NCBI GenBank assembly: GCA_026214975.1
Contig: JAOBSW010000543.1
Span: 1 to 64,000, forward strand
Length of the DNA stretch: 64,000 nucleotides
Direction of reading: 5' to 3'
Origin: Gentiana macrophylla
Taxonomy: Eukaryota; Streptophyta; Magnoliopsida; Gentianales; Gentianaceae
Part shown: one piece after another, positions 35,307-46,721 of the stretch
Layout of the letters: each line of letters begins with the position of its first letter
Numbering within the stretch: the stretch's first letter is position 1
Program-made: the position numbers and the translations under genes
Notes under the pieces: generated by a model
The model's input: the letters and a program-made list of their open reading frames with translations, nothing else
Databases searched by the model: none
What the model was told of the DNA's origin: nothing

Positions 35307-38300
35307 CCACGATTTATATAATCATAATCGTAGTTAAACGATTTAAAGGAGTGGAATTGCATGTAGGTGATATTTTACTTATTATTATGCATTAATAATT
35401 TTTAAATTGCTATGGTTGAAGAGATGGATTGGGGTTGGCACCGTTTTCCCGTTAGATCTATTGTAAACTCATATAAACGATGAAAATTCGTTCACATGAA
35501 TATAGGAAATTATGTAATTTATTTATTATTGCAAGTTTAATTTCCTGTAAATAGATCTGTTTAGTAGCTGTTTAGTCTTTTCATTTTTCCCGTTTTTTGA
35601 GCCGTTAAAACGAAGATCCCTCCGGTCATAATCAAGATTGGACGTTGATGAACAATCCCACAATGTTTGGAGTCGATCAGAGTCCGTTTGGATGTCCGTT
35701 CGTTGATGAGAAGAGGCAGCTGTAACAGAAAAACGCAGGATTCACAGAAACCCTAACTGTGACTTCTTCGATTTTCTGGGAACAATTGGACCGTTCAAAT
35801 TAAAATCCGACTGGTCAGATCGCATATCATGGAGTTTTGGACGTGAGATAAAATTTTCAGGACGATCGGGATTCAAATCGATCCCCGATCGGCCTCGGGA
35901 AGTCAATGATGCGCTGCTGTAAGAGGCTGTTTCAGCAGCAAGCTGGGCGGCTCGCTGGAGAAAATTGACAAGTCAAAGCTCCGATCCAACCGTCCATATT
36001 GAAGCCCGAGTAGTGAAGAACAGATCTGGAAAGTTTTGTCGCGATCCAAGTTTGTTTGGTTTGCCGATCATCGAAGATTTTGAACAGCTGCAGATTTTGT
36101 TAGAAAGTAGTAAACCCTAGTTAGGGTTTCGTTATTTATTTTCTAATAGGTTAGATACGGGGGTGCCAACGGTCCATCTCGGTGTTTATTTTCCGCACTA
36201 GAATACATGTTTAGATTGTATGTGTAGAACCGGAAAATTGCCATGACATGCATCATATCATGAATTCCACTCCATATGCATACATGTAGAAATTAATTCG
36301 AGGAATTAGTTAGGCATGTATAAAACACGCAATTAGTTTTAATTAGTTGTTTGATATTAATTAGAAACTAATTAGGGTAAAACCGAGGAACACGGGTTTT
36401 TCAATCGTCGAGGTTGGGTGATGGATTCTCGGTGAATCCCACTCTGCGAAAGCATAAGGAGTAAAATCCCGAAACCTCGTGGTTAAGGTGTTGGATTCTC
36501 GGTGAATTCCACCTTACCTAAGACGAGATTACGTTTTTGTTCCGTAGTGTCTCGTGAATGTTTGATGTTTAAGGAATGGATAATCACGGGCAAACAGGTT
36601 CGAAAGTGGTTTAACCACGGTTGGGTGGTCAACGGTAGCTACGGCTCAATCGACTTCACCTCCACGTGTGGCGTTTGCACGGGGTGCCGCAATACCGAGC
36701 CATCCGAAGAGCCACTACGGCTCAACGGACCTCTCCTAGCCTTGACCCGTCCGGCGGCCACATATGTTCTAACGAATAGGTCGGGTGGGCTAGCCCACAT
36801 AACCGACAACATTCGGACCTATGATTTATTGTTTCTTAATGTAACATCAAGTCCAAAAACGTGATCAAGTAAACCCACCGCTTTTCAAAATATTGAGTGG
36901 GAGCGGAGAGGCGACGGCCGACCCCACGGCCTCTACTGTTGACACAAGCAACGTGAGAGAATGGTGACGCCTCGTGCCGGCCTGGGACCGGCCTCCCTAA
37001 GGAAGGCCTTCACCGCTATCAAAATTCAAGGCTTGGTCTCCGAAAGGATAGGATTTTGGGTACTCGTCGGGTCACTGACCGACCCTAAGGCGGCACACTC
37101 GGGGTCTACCTAAAAATCTGAGACAGTAGGTCACACTCATAAAGGGTATTTTTGGTAGTACCTTGGCTGAAAAAGGAAAGGTGATTGACGATAAAAAATG
37201 AGATGTTCGATTCTCAATCTGATCTTCAATATTAATCGAAAACTCTTTGACCTACCCTAAGGCGGCACTGAGGCATTAGATTAAATCCTTGGAACGGTAG
37301 GATAGACTATAAGTACTTAGTTTATGTTCATAAAATTTTAGTAGTGTATGATTTGGATTTATTTTCTGTCAATTTTATTTACAACTGTTATATATATCTC
37401 TCTAAGGTGCTAGACTGCTAGTGTAAAATTGACTAGTAATGACTTCGTTAAAAAGTGGTAAGTAACTAGAACGTTGTATTTATTAATCTCACATGCGATT
37501 AATTTTTCGGAAGAGATATTTCTCTTGAAGCCTTCAAAACTTAAGTGACGTAAATAGGCATGTCACTGCTGTCACTCGTGCAGAACGAGAGACAACCGTA
37601 GTTAGTTTGAAAGATGATTGGGACGATAAAATTCTTCTAGTGAATTGTGTAGTGTCTACACGAGAAATTTTCTGATAGAAAAATTGGAGAATCATAAATT
37701 AAAGTGTCGCTAGTTAGACGGTATTTGGAACCGATAAACTAGTGGGAGCTTTTATATTATGTTTTTCTAATTTATTAGAAAATCAGTCCCACTGGGTAAC
37801 ACTTTCATTAGACATCCCACAGTTCACGAGTAGTGTCTACTCAAACGAACTGCTAGTTCAAGACTATTTCCTTTTAAGGAAAGTTAAGAATGGGAAAGAA
37901 TGTCTATAAGTGTTAATCATCTTAACTAAAGTTTTGAGGCTAAACCGAAACATTAATTAAAGAAAGTATATGATAAGGAAAGTGATTTCAGATCACTAAC
38001 CAATGAATCCTTAACGACTTTCATAACCGAGTAACTTGACTCGATAGCTTAGTTCTTTGGAAGAACAAGGAAGTTGTGAATTAACGATTAATAAAGTAAC
38101 AACGGGCAGTAATTTCAGCTAGAATAGTGGGAGTGATATAAGGAAATGAATTTCGGATTCTATCCTTGAATATCACGAAAAATTTATTTTTCGTTTCTGG
38201 ATTCGTTGAAACAATTGGATTCACTTTCAACTCGATATATTGTTGCCTCATAGAAAGTGAATATGACATTTGTAGTACGAATCCGAGACTCGGACTTTTG

Positions 38301-40832
38301 TTTGATAAAGTCAGAACCACTTAGAACAGCTGAATAAGTATGTGTAACACATCTAAAACTATTAAAGGTAAAAGGTTTCCGTATTAAGATAAACGACCCT
38401 TCAATATCTATTAATTAGTGCATATATCCTAGAGATAAGACCTGACGACTGGCTAAGGGTGATTCATATCTCCCAGTCTAGGAACACTATCTCAAAGGAA
38501 CAATGACTAAGTTTCCTTTCAATCGGGAGAGGGTAATAGATTTGAAGGGGGAACATAGCTTGTTCATCATGACCTTCGGGGTCTAGTGAGAGATACAAGC
38601 TAGTGGGAGATTTTGAGTGGTGACATTCTGTCTGATAACTACTCAAAACACTGGTTGGTTTATCAAAAGAATACGACGAGGAGTCTCTGATTTTAGCAGA
38701 GAAAAGAGTATTCCATGCTCAGAAATAGGCTATCGCATAGTCTTGGGACTGATGCTCGGCCTGCCTCCTAGTGGAATGTTTCTCACTAAAGAAGAAACCA
38801 TAGACTTGCCCTATATAGTTATTGATATGCTACAATACACTGCTAAACTCGATTAAGATAATTCGTTGCAAAATAACGGTTAACATTATTATGTAAACCG
38901 AGAAGTCTACCTAGAAGATGCTAGTGAGTTTATGGATAAGGAGTGAATTCGGTTCACACCACATCCGTAAATGTAGGCATTTAGCATTTAATGCTTGAAG
39001 GTAGGATCAGGGATTTTGCGATACGTTCGATTTTGACTGTTTCGTGAAATATCTTAATGAGACGAGTGAAGGTTGATTATAAGATTCTTGAGATCGAAAG
39101 TGACGGTTGAACTGTCACAAGCCTTACGATAGAATCTATAGAAAATGTGACCTTAAACCTTGGAGTACGGTTACCCAAAGGTAGTTACTATCGATTTAAT
39201 CGGACCACGCCCAACATTAGTTGTTGGTGATTACACGATAAATACTACTAGATCGTAATGTCAATCCACCCAAGACACAAAGTGGGAGTATGGTTTAACC
39301 GTTGACCAATTGTGATTTTGTGGACTTTATAATCTCTTTGGGGTGATTGATAACCTATGGCTCTTGGTGGGTGTGATAGGATTCGATTATAGAGGTTGGT
39401 TTGAAAACCTTAACCCTGTGAATGGAGTTTTGGTACTCCAGTTTTGTTCGACCTCTTGTAGAACCACCGAGTGTCTTAGGGCCCAAAGTGGGAGCAATTG
39501 GATCTACACAGTAAAAGAGTCGAATGAATAGGAAAGTTTAAACTTTGGCGCAAAGTTGAGTGGTATAGGGTGATTCACGACAAGTAGAGAGTTAACCGGA
39601 CCTTGAACTCTCTCACCACTCGGTCTTGCTAGATTTCGTTAAGCGAGAAAATAGGGGTGATTCCACAGGACTTTCTTGCCGAACAACGGAATCGAATTCA
39701 TTCGAAACGAAGGGTTTTAGCTAAGAATGAATAACGGATTCGTTACAAAGCGAGAAGATAGGGGTGATTCCCTAAGACCTTTTTGCGAGACTAACGATAT
39801 CTTAATTCATTCGTAAAGAACCTTTGGTAGGAGGCTCTGCCATGGCTTATATCCTTTGTGGATTTAAGAGAACCTCTCGGTCATTTAAAAGTCACATGTT
39901 TTAAAATATGTGGACTTGACCAAAATATTGATAAGTTTATTCTTAGACTGGATATCAATATTGGTAAAGTAGTAGCATTAGTGTTCATAAATGATAACAC
40001 TAAAACGGTTGGAAACAACATGGGTGTGCTATCTGAAGTCGGAAACTGACAGGCCAAGATTCTCTTGATGAGAAAATTGGACTATATTCTAAGATTCTGA
40101 TTCGGTCAAATTCACAAGAATGAGTCATTGGCTATCCCATCCGTCTTATTGAATAAGATGATTATGCATATACATATGCAACATTCAACGAGAGTAGTCC
40201 TACCTTACCTCTCAGGAATGATTCTCTAAATCTCCGGATAAAAGAGAAAATGGGATAGAGTCTCTCTTGGATAACGGCAAGTCAGGTTGTCACAAGTCAA
40301 TAGTAGTCAAATCTCGGATTCAAGCATAAAATAGCGGTTTAGTACGTCCTCAAGTATTTTTGAAGAACGAGGAATAATGTGCTTGTATATTCAGGTGCAA
40401 ACTTGAATATGGTTGATTACACTGATTCTGACTTGTAGTCAGATTAAGGATGATCATTAAGTTGATCTCGGGCTCAATGTTTACTCATAGTGCTTAGAAT
40501 TTCCTTTTTGGTCTGGGAGTAATTCCAGGTCTGATAAGCCGATATCACTTCATCGTGAAAACAGTGAAGAGATAGCTTAGAAGGATCTTCTCAGTCACAA
40601 GAAGACAAAAGCATGTTGAGAGAGAGTACCGCCTGATTGGAAGGACCGACAACGTTTCAATCCTAAAGATCGTCTCGAGTCGACAACCTAGCTAATCAGT
40701 GTACCAAGTCGAGTGCTTGGAGGGTACGGCATTGAGGAATATATCTCATCTGCTTTTAGAGCAAGTGGGAGAGTGTTGTGAATAAGATGAGAAAGGGTGT
40801 GCTCTAAAAACAATCATTACTTGTCATTTCAT
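35307..40832 (+). other. Interior of the nested LTR element, no recognisable coding region
   Basis: About 5.5 kb. The longest frame (36502-36864, 120 codons) has no recognised motif and lies in the most GC-rich stretch (about 36400-37100), so it may be chance. The word AGTGGGAG recurs about eight times (near 36896, 37741, 38125, 38603, 39281, 39486, 40764 and in the real purine tract). No RT or integrase box was found when scanning. Confidence 0.65.
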
Positions 40833-40845
40833 GCAAGTGGGAGAT
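40833..40845 (+). promoter_or_regulatory. Polypurine tract of the nested element
   Basis: GCAAGTGGGAGAT directly before the 3' LTR, the typical plus-strand priming site of copia-type elements. Confidence 0.85.
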
Positions 40846-42583
40846 TGTTAGGTGTAGTGCCCGAAAGACAATTTGTGTAATTGTTTTTAATAATGAATGA
40901 CAGAATTTATCTCACCTTATTACTTGCTTTGTGCTTTGTAAAGTAATACATCACTTTGCAAACCCTAAGTATATCTATATGTAACCACTTAACTCGGTGT
41001 ATGGATTACACGTGAGGATTGAGTTAGTGGAGATATGCTTAAGCTGTTAGTCCGTGGTGAACTTAATCGAGTTTAGGGTCTCTTGATTAAAACACCAATA
41101 ATGCGCCGAACACCTTAGGGTGTGATAGTCTTATCGGATTTGCCGGTAGAGGGTACCTACGTGGGGCATTTATATATGATGGCATTCATATAGGATTTGG
41201 ACCGATTTAATCGAATTTCTCGGTATAATTCCGTAATCGAGGAATCTTATTAAATCATTAGATGATCATATATGGATCAACCTTAATCTCGAGGTGATCA
41301 CGGGTGCCGCTTGTCCCGGGTAGTGTTTGATGTGTTAGTTACGGTTCACTTAAATATGTGTTCCAAGCCACTTCTCATTGGCACTATCTCCGGATGAGTG
41401 AGTAGTTCTCGATTTTCACAGACATGGAATCCATTCCTTCTCGGGAAGAAGAGAGACAAAGTCCCTTGTTTGTTAGCCCTAAGAAAGTGATCGATCCCGG
41501 AGTTCACATTTGACTAATTAGCTACTAGTCGATATGTGTGCTAATTGATCATCGAGGGGTTAATGGTAAATAAGGATAAGATATTCGAAGTCGGGTTCAC
41601 GGAGACTTCCTACTCGAGAATGGACGATCTATGGAGGGTTAATCCGTATGTAGTGATTATATCAATGGACGCTTATTCACTCTATGGGTTGAGTATAAGT
41701 ATACATCTGCAATCGGTAGAGTTCAGTTTCGGGTTTATGGTGGCGTAATCCCGGAATTAATAATTAATGTACTTATTCTGTTCGACGAATAATTAATTAT
41801 TGGAGCTACTGGTCATAGGTCCATGGTCCCCGATGTGGCTTCTATAATTCGGACTAGTATTCTTGTTACTTGGACCTCAGTGATAATTAATTGGCTGGGC
41901 TAATTAATTGATATGCATAGATATTATTTAGTTGGGCTAAATAATATTATACACATAAAAGACATTTTATGTGGGCTTTTTGACCCTATTTGTGGTGCCA
42001 ATATCATTAAATAATTAGAGAGAAATTAGTTTTCTTGGATAATTATTTGACATGTGATTTATCTTTTATTTGTTAAATGATAATTCATGGAATATTAGAT
42101 TATAATATGATTTATCCTAATTTGTTTGGGATAATCATTTTATTTATCTTTTATTTGGAATAAAGGATTAATGTAATAATTATCTCTTAATTATTTAATC
42201 CTTGGAGGACAAGGATTACTCTCCTATATAAAGAGAGTTCTCCCAAGCCTTAATTCATGGGCATAATTCGACCACTATGTAAAAAAGGAGAGGAAAAATT
42301 AGTTTTCTCTTGTCTAGGGTTTTAGAAGAAGAAAAACTTTGAGTTTTTCTTGGTGTTGCATATCAAGGAGGTTCGTGTATCAAGAAGGGTGTCCACCAAC
42401 CGCCGTTTGGAGAACACATCGGAAGATCAAGGCGACTCTTCCCGATATTGGTAACATGATCTTAACCCCCTTGTAGAAGTTTAAGTCCTTTAATTATGTG
42501 TTTTGATATATAAATCGTGATCCATCCGCTGCGCGTAGATCTAACTCGTTTAGATCTAAGAACCTCTAAACCTGCATCCTTCA
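40846..42583 (+). repeat. 3' LTR of the nested element
   Basis: Collinear with 33555-35286 over its whole length. A short duplicated AACCTCTAA near 42561 accounts for part of the length difference. Ends at CATCCTTCA, followed by the GATCA duplication. Confidence 0.93.
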
Positions 42584-43206
42584 GATCATTCATGGAATAA
42601 TAGACTCAGAGGGAAAGGAAGACTATTTCCCACTGATGAAGATTGGAATGAACCATCACATCGGTTTCACAAATCAAAAACTGTCTGGACAAAACAGGAA
42701 AAGCTTGTGAAAACTGACTTTACTCCGTCAAAATATCAAGAGAGGTATAAAGTCAAAAATAAAATTATATCTTCGAAAACTAATCAGTTAAGACCCAAAC
42801 AGATATGGGTACCAAAAATTTCTTAATTTGTTTTGCAGGAAAATATCGGTAACTGGAAACCGAAAAACTGAATTGTATTCACAACTGAGTTTTTGAATAA
42901 GTACAAGATTGAACGTGTACAGCTAGAGATACACCGCATCTATCCTACTTACTACTTTCTAGCTACGGATATCAAGAAAAGACGTGATCCTTCCTAATCT
43001 CAACCGTCCATCTTTTCCACTTATCTTCTTTTTCACAATCTCAAAACATTTATGACAATACGTTTTAAGTCCCACTCAATTCTTAACTACCTTTCCTACA
43101 AATTATAAATAATCCAGAATTTTCTTTTATAATTCCTTACACTCGAATTTTGAATATATTCTCTAAATCTCCAAATTTTCAAATTCTCAATCAAATCCAG
43201 AAAACA

Positions 43207-46200
43207 ATGACTTTCACTCTTTTGAACCTGGAATGACTATTTCACTTGATCAATTTATTGCAAACTATACTGATCAAACTCTAGCTAAGATAATTGCAGC
43301 AAAAATTCAGAAAGTCAAATGATTGGATGCTGTATTCAACATCGATCTATAAAGTGTATGTCTGGAAAGCGTTGGAGACATCTATGAATTTGGAAGTACA
43401 GCTATAGAAGGAGAAGACACACACACTTATACCACTACTGTCAATGGTAAACAGATCAAGGTCACCGAAGATCTAATTGCAGAGAAAGGAACATAAGCCA
43501 TCAAGTTGACCAAAGAACAAAAGGAGAAACTATGGAATGATATAGCAATTGATGCAGAATCCGCAGTTTTACAGACCGGGAGCACAAGTTTACTCAAACC
43601 AGAATTCAATTTTCTCTCAAAGATGTTGGCAAATTGTATATTTGGAAATGCAGGAAACTTTAGCAATCTATCTGGAGCAAAGTTGGATTTACTTTATGTG
43701 ATTTGGTTTGGAGAAAGTTTTAATTGGCAAAGATATCTATTTGATCAATTAGTGGCACAATCAATTGACTTACCCAAGAGGAAGACCGATGTCAAGAAAG
43801 GTCGTTTCTATCACAAGAAGACTCTTGCATTAGTGGTCCAAAGAATACTCGACCATTTTGGAATCGCAAAGAGGAAAGAAACATCAGTTTCTGATGGAAA
43901 GATTGTTATTAAAGAAGAAAAGGCTGGAAAAAGAAAAGCTGAGGGTTCTGTAAATGAACTCAAAAAGAAGAAAAGCAGAAAATCGGAGAAAATTGTAACT
44001 GGAGACGAAGCCTTGAAACAGGTTTAAGAATTAAGAAAAAGAAGGAAACAATTGGAAGATTCAGAGAGAGATAAATCTGATATTGTTTCACCAATAATTG
44101 ATACTTCAGTTGCTGAAGGATCAGCATAGATTGAAAGAACTGAAGTTATTCTTGCTGAATCTGCCCCAACACCAATAACTGAAGCTTTATCTATTCAAGA
44201 ACCAGTTTCACATTCACAAGAAATTGAAATGACAAAGGAAACTGAGTTGTCAACAGAGAACAGAATGTTGAAACTGATTTACAAAAGGAAGCTGAGACTC
44301 AGGGGGAACAAACCCTGAGAGTTGAACATGATGATGAAGAATCTGACAGTGAAGAAAGATTGATTGATAAAACAACGTTGGATATGCTTTCGTTACTTTC
44401 AAAATCCAGATCCACCCCTCAAAAATCCATTTCCAGATTAGAATTTGAAGAATCAGTCAAAGGATTTTCAGCTTCTCAATCTGTGGAAAAAAGAGCTGAA
44501 GTAGACTCAAGATCAACTAAAGTCATTAACTTGGATGAGCAAGTCAATGAAGAAGAACACATTGAACCAACAATGAAAGAAGTTCCAGTTACTGAATTGG
44601 AACTTGAGCCTACTGGGAAACAAGTTGCCGAAGAACTTGTAAGTGAGAAAGTTTTGTAAACTGAGCCGACAATCTCAGTCTCAGTCGTTGAAAAAGAGTC
44701 ATCAGAAATCCCAATCACTGCTGAGGGAGGAACCATCAGAACTGGTCTTTTGCAAACTAATGATGTTGCAAGAACTGACCCTATGCAAACTGAAGATGTT
44801 ATTCTAGAAGATAACCAGGAGGTCACAAGAGAATCAGGGGAGATTGTCACTCAATCTAAATCATCAACTGATCATGGAGAATTAATGTCAGCTGATTATG
44901 AACGATTGCACAAATATCAAACCTGGAATTCAGTTCCATCGCCAATCAAAGAAGTCAGCTCTTAGAAATGGAAATTACTGAAAAATGGGTATTCGATTTA
45001 TACAACATTACAAATCTATCAGAGATAATCAATACCGATGAATTTTTGAATCAAGGATATGCACTGATCAGAAATAGTTATTGGAAGGAAACCACATCTG
45101 GTGGAAATTCCAGAAAGAATGATAATGATGATGATGATTCTCAGGAAGATGCCAATCTGCAGAAAGGGATTCTAGCCTCTTTACAAGAAAAGAGAACTGA
45201 AACTGATCAGACTACTTATGGTGATTCTAGTAGTTCTGAAGAATCCAGTGAAAGCTCCAGTTCTAAAAATATGTCTGATGCACAACAAGAAGAAAAAGAA
45301 GGTTATAAATCTCCTACAGACAAGTCTATGCTTGAAATAGCGAGAACAGTGGCAAACATGGCTGGAGAAGAATCAGATGAATAATTTAATGTTCAATTTA
45401 TCACCTGCAAGAGATGTTGATCAATCAAACTTGGAAGAAATTAGAAAACAATCTGAAGAAAGAAGAAGGTCGGCAGAATACAAGGAAAATTTGAAGCAAG
45501 TTGTTATCTCACCTCTAAAGCAAGCTAAATCAACCGAGGTTGAGACAAACAAAGACAATGTCCAACAAGCAGGAAGCTCAAAAGATATACCTACTCAGGT
45601 TGATCTCATTAAGTACTATCATAATGTGATAATCAGAATTCAAAAGGATGACAACAGCTTATTTGGAAAAGTCCTAAAGTCCTTAGAAGCTAGTCAAGAT
45701 GAAAGAATCAAACTTGAAAAGAAGATGGATATCGTCACTAATAACTGTCAAAACACTTTGATTGAGCTTCGGAAGACAACCATTGAGAATGACGCAAGAA
45801 GAGATGAAACTCAAGACAGATGGGAAGGTATTCTCAATAATCTGGTTGATAGAATGGTATTAATGGAAGATGGCATGAAGGACTCAGTTGTAGCTCAAAC
45901 CATTTTGGCATCAACTCAACAAAATCTGAACACTTACATCAGAAGCCTGATTCATATATAGATGATGTCAATAAGGGGGAAGTTTAGACATCTTAAAAGT
46001 CCATGCAACTGAGATGCCACAAGTCCTTGCAAACATTGATGATAAACTGTCTGAACTGAAGAAAGCTAGAGGAGAATTCACTGATGAGGAAATGGAGCTA
46101 ATTTCTAAATACTCAGAGCCCACTGACAAAAGAGTTGGTTTGGATTCTCGTCTCTACAGTCTATTCAGAAATCTACCAGCAAGAGAAGGAGAATCAAGAG

Positions 46201-46232
46201 AAGAATCTCTAGAAACATTTCTACGTATGTAG
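43207..46232 (+). pseudogene. Extra ORF of the outer element, broken
   Basis: About 3 kb of former coding sequence between gag and the 3' LTR, now in pieces (43506-44027, 44360-44659, 44750-44965, 44968-45384, 45377-45961, 46014-46232). The ATG at 43207 fits a start, with stops soon after. The first large piece has a folded look (LLYVIWFGESFNWQRYLFDQ, RGRFYH-like KKGRFYHKKTLALVVQ) reminiscent of the plant-transposon protein domain in extra ORFs of plant retroelements. It then becomes Lys-rich. The middle is very acidic with Thr/Ser/Glu repeats, and 45377-45961 is predicted coiled coil by its heptad-like Leu/Ile and charged residues. No transmembrane segment is evident. Function is unknown; placement recalls the envelope-like ORF of SIRE elements, but that is inference. 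Confidence 0.6.
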
Positions 46233-46707
46233 AAGATGCTTATGCATTACTGGCACAAACTTAAGAAATGGGAGTGATGGTACTATAGATAAAGAATCAA
46301 AGAAAGTTGAAAAGGCTGAACCTGAATTTGTTCAAAATCTACTAAGAACAGCCACCAGTGAAAGACTAAGGGCAACTGTTTTCACTTTCACAGTTCTTTT
46401 CAAAAGCAAATTCTTCAGCAAGCACAATTTATCCGAATCATGGAACATATGGGCAAGCATTCATGGAATTGAAAGCACAAAAACAAATGATGCTATGAGA
46501 AATGTTGCAGAAACTTATGACAATCAACATAACTTGCTTTCAAGTAAAAAAGAACTGCCTTTTAGTTCTTTTTATTGTGTTGTATTTTATTACACTACTT
46601 TGTAACTCAGTTATCAAATAAATTCTCAGTTTCTCAGTTCATTGTGTTATTTACTGTATTTTGTTTAATCTTTTTGCATTGATTTTAAGGAGGGTATTGA
46701 CATCATC
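46233..46707 (+). other. 3' untranslated part of the outer element
   Basis: A/T-rich sequence after the extra ORF. It may include remnants of its C-terminus in other frames (46320-46520). Nothing else recognised. Confidence 0.5.
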
Positions 46708-46721
46708 AAAAAAGGGGAAAT
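46708..46721 (+). promoter_or_regulatory. Polypurine tract of the outer element
   Basis: AAAAAAGGGGAAAT directly before the 3' LTR start TGTTGG. Confidence 0.85.

Larger units (their letters stand above)
33555..42583 (+). mobile_element. Nested non-coding LTR element (LARD-like)
   Basis: A 9.03-kb element with LTRs of 1732 and 1738 bp, both running from TGTTAGGTGTAGTGCCCG to CTGCATCCTTCA, flanked by the 5-bp duplication GATCA (33550-33554 and 42584-42588). A Met-tRNA primer site and a purine tract sit at the expected places. The 5.56-kb interior has no gag or pol that I can recognise, so it fits the large retrotransposon derivative (LARD) class, moved by proteins of another element. It inserted into the gag frame of the outer element and is therefore younger than it. 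Confidence 0.9.
32983..42826 (+). pseudogene. gag: Gag-like gene of the outer element, interrupted by the nested element
   Basis: The first part (32983-33554) encodes a Lys/Glu-rich coiled-coil stretch (LDILIKELEAIQKNYENVKK), then KPFGDRSGLGFVNQYNSKF, which resembles the conserved tract in copia Gag, and a basic region. The nested element entered after the GATCA at 33550-33554. The frame is still in register where the outer element resumes at 42589 and runs to TAA at 42824-42826, ending RPKQIWVPKIS, a phrase typical of copia Gag just before protease. So the insertion split an otherwise readable frame. An upstream ATG at 32834 opens another frame that stops at 32981, perhaps a frameshifted true N-terminus. 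Confidence 0.68.

Noticed and set aside
36502..36864. 120-codon frame in the nested element interior
   Set aside because: No motif, no related neighbour, and it lies in the GC-rich part where long chance frames are expected.
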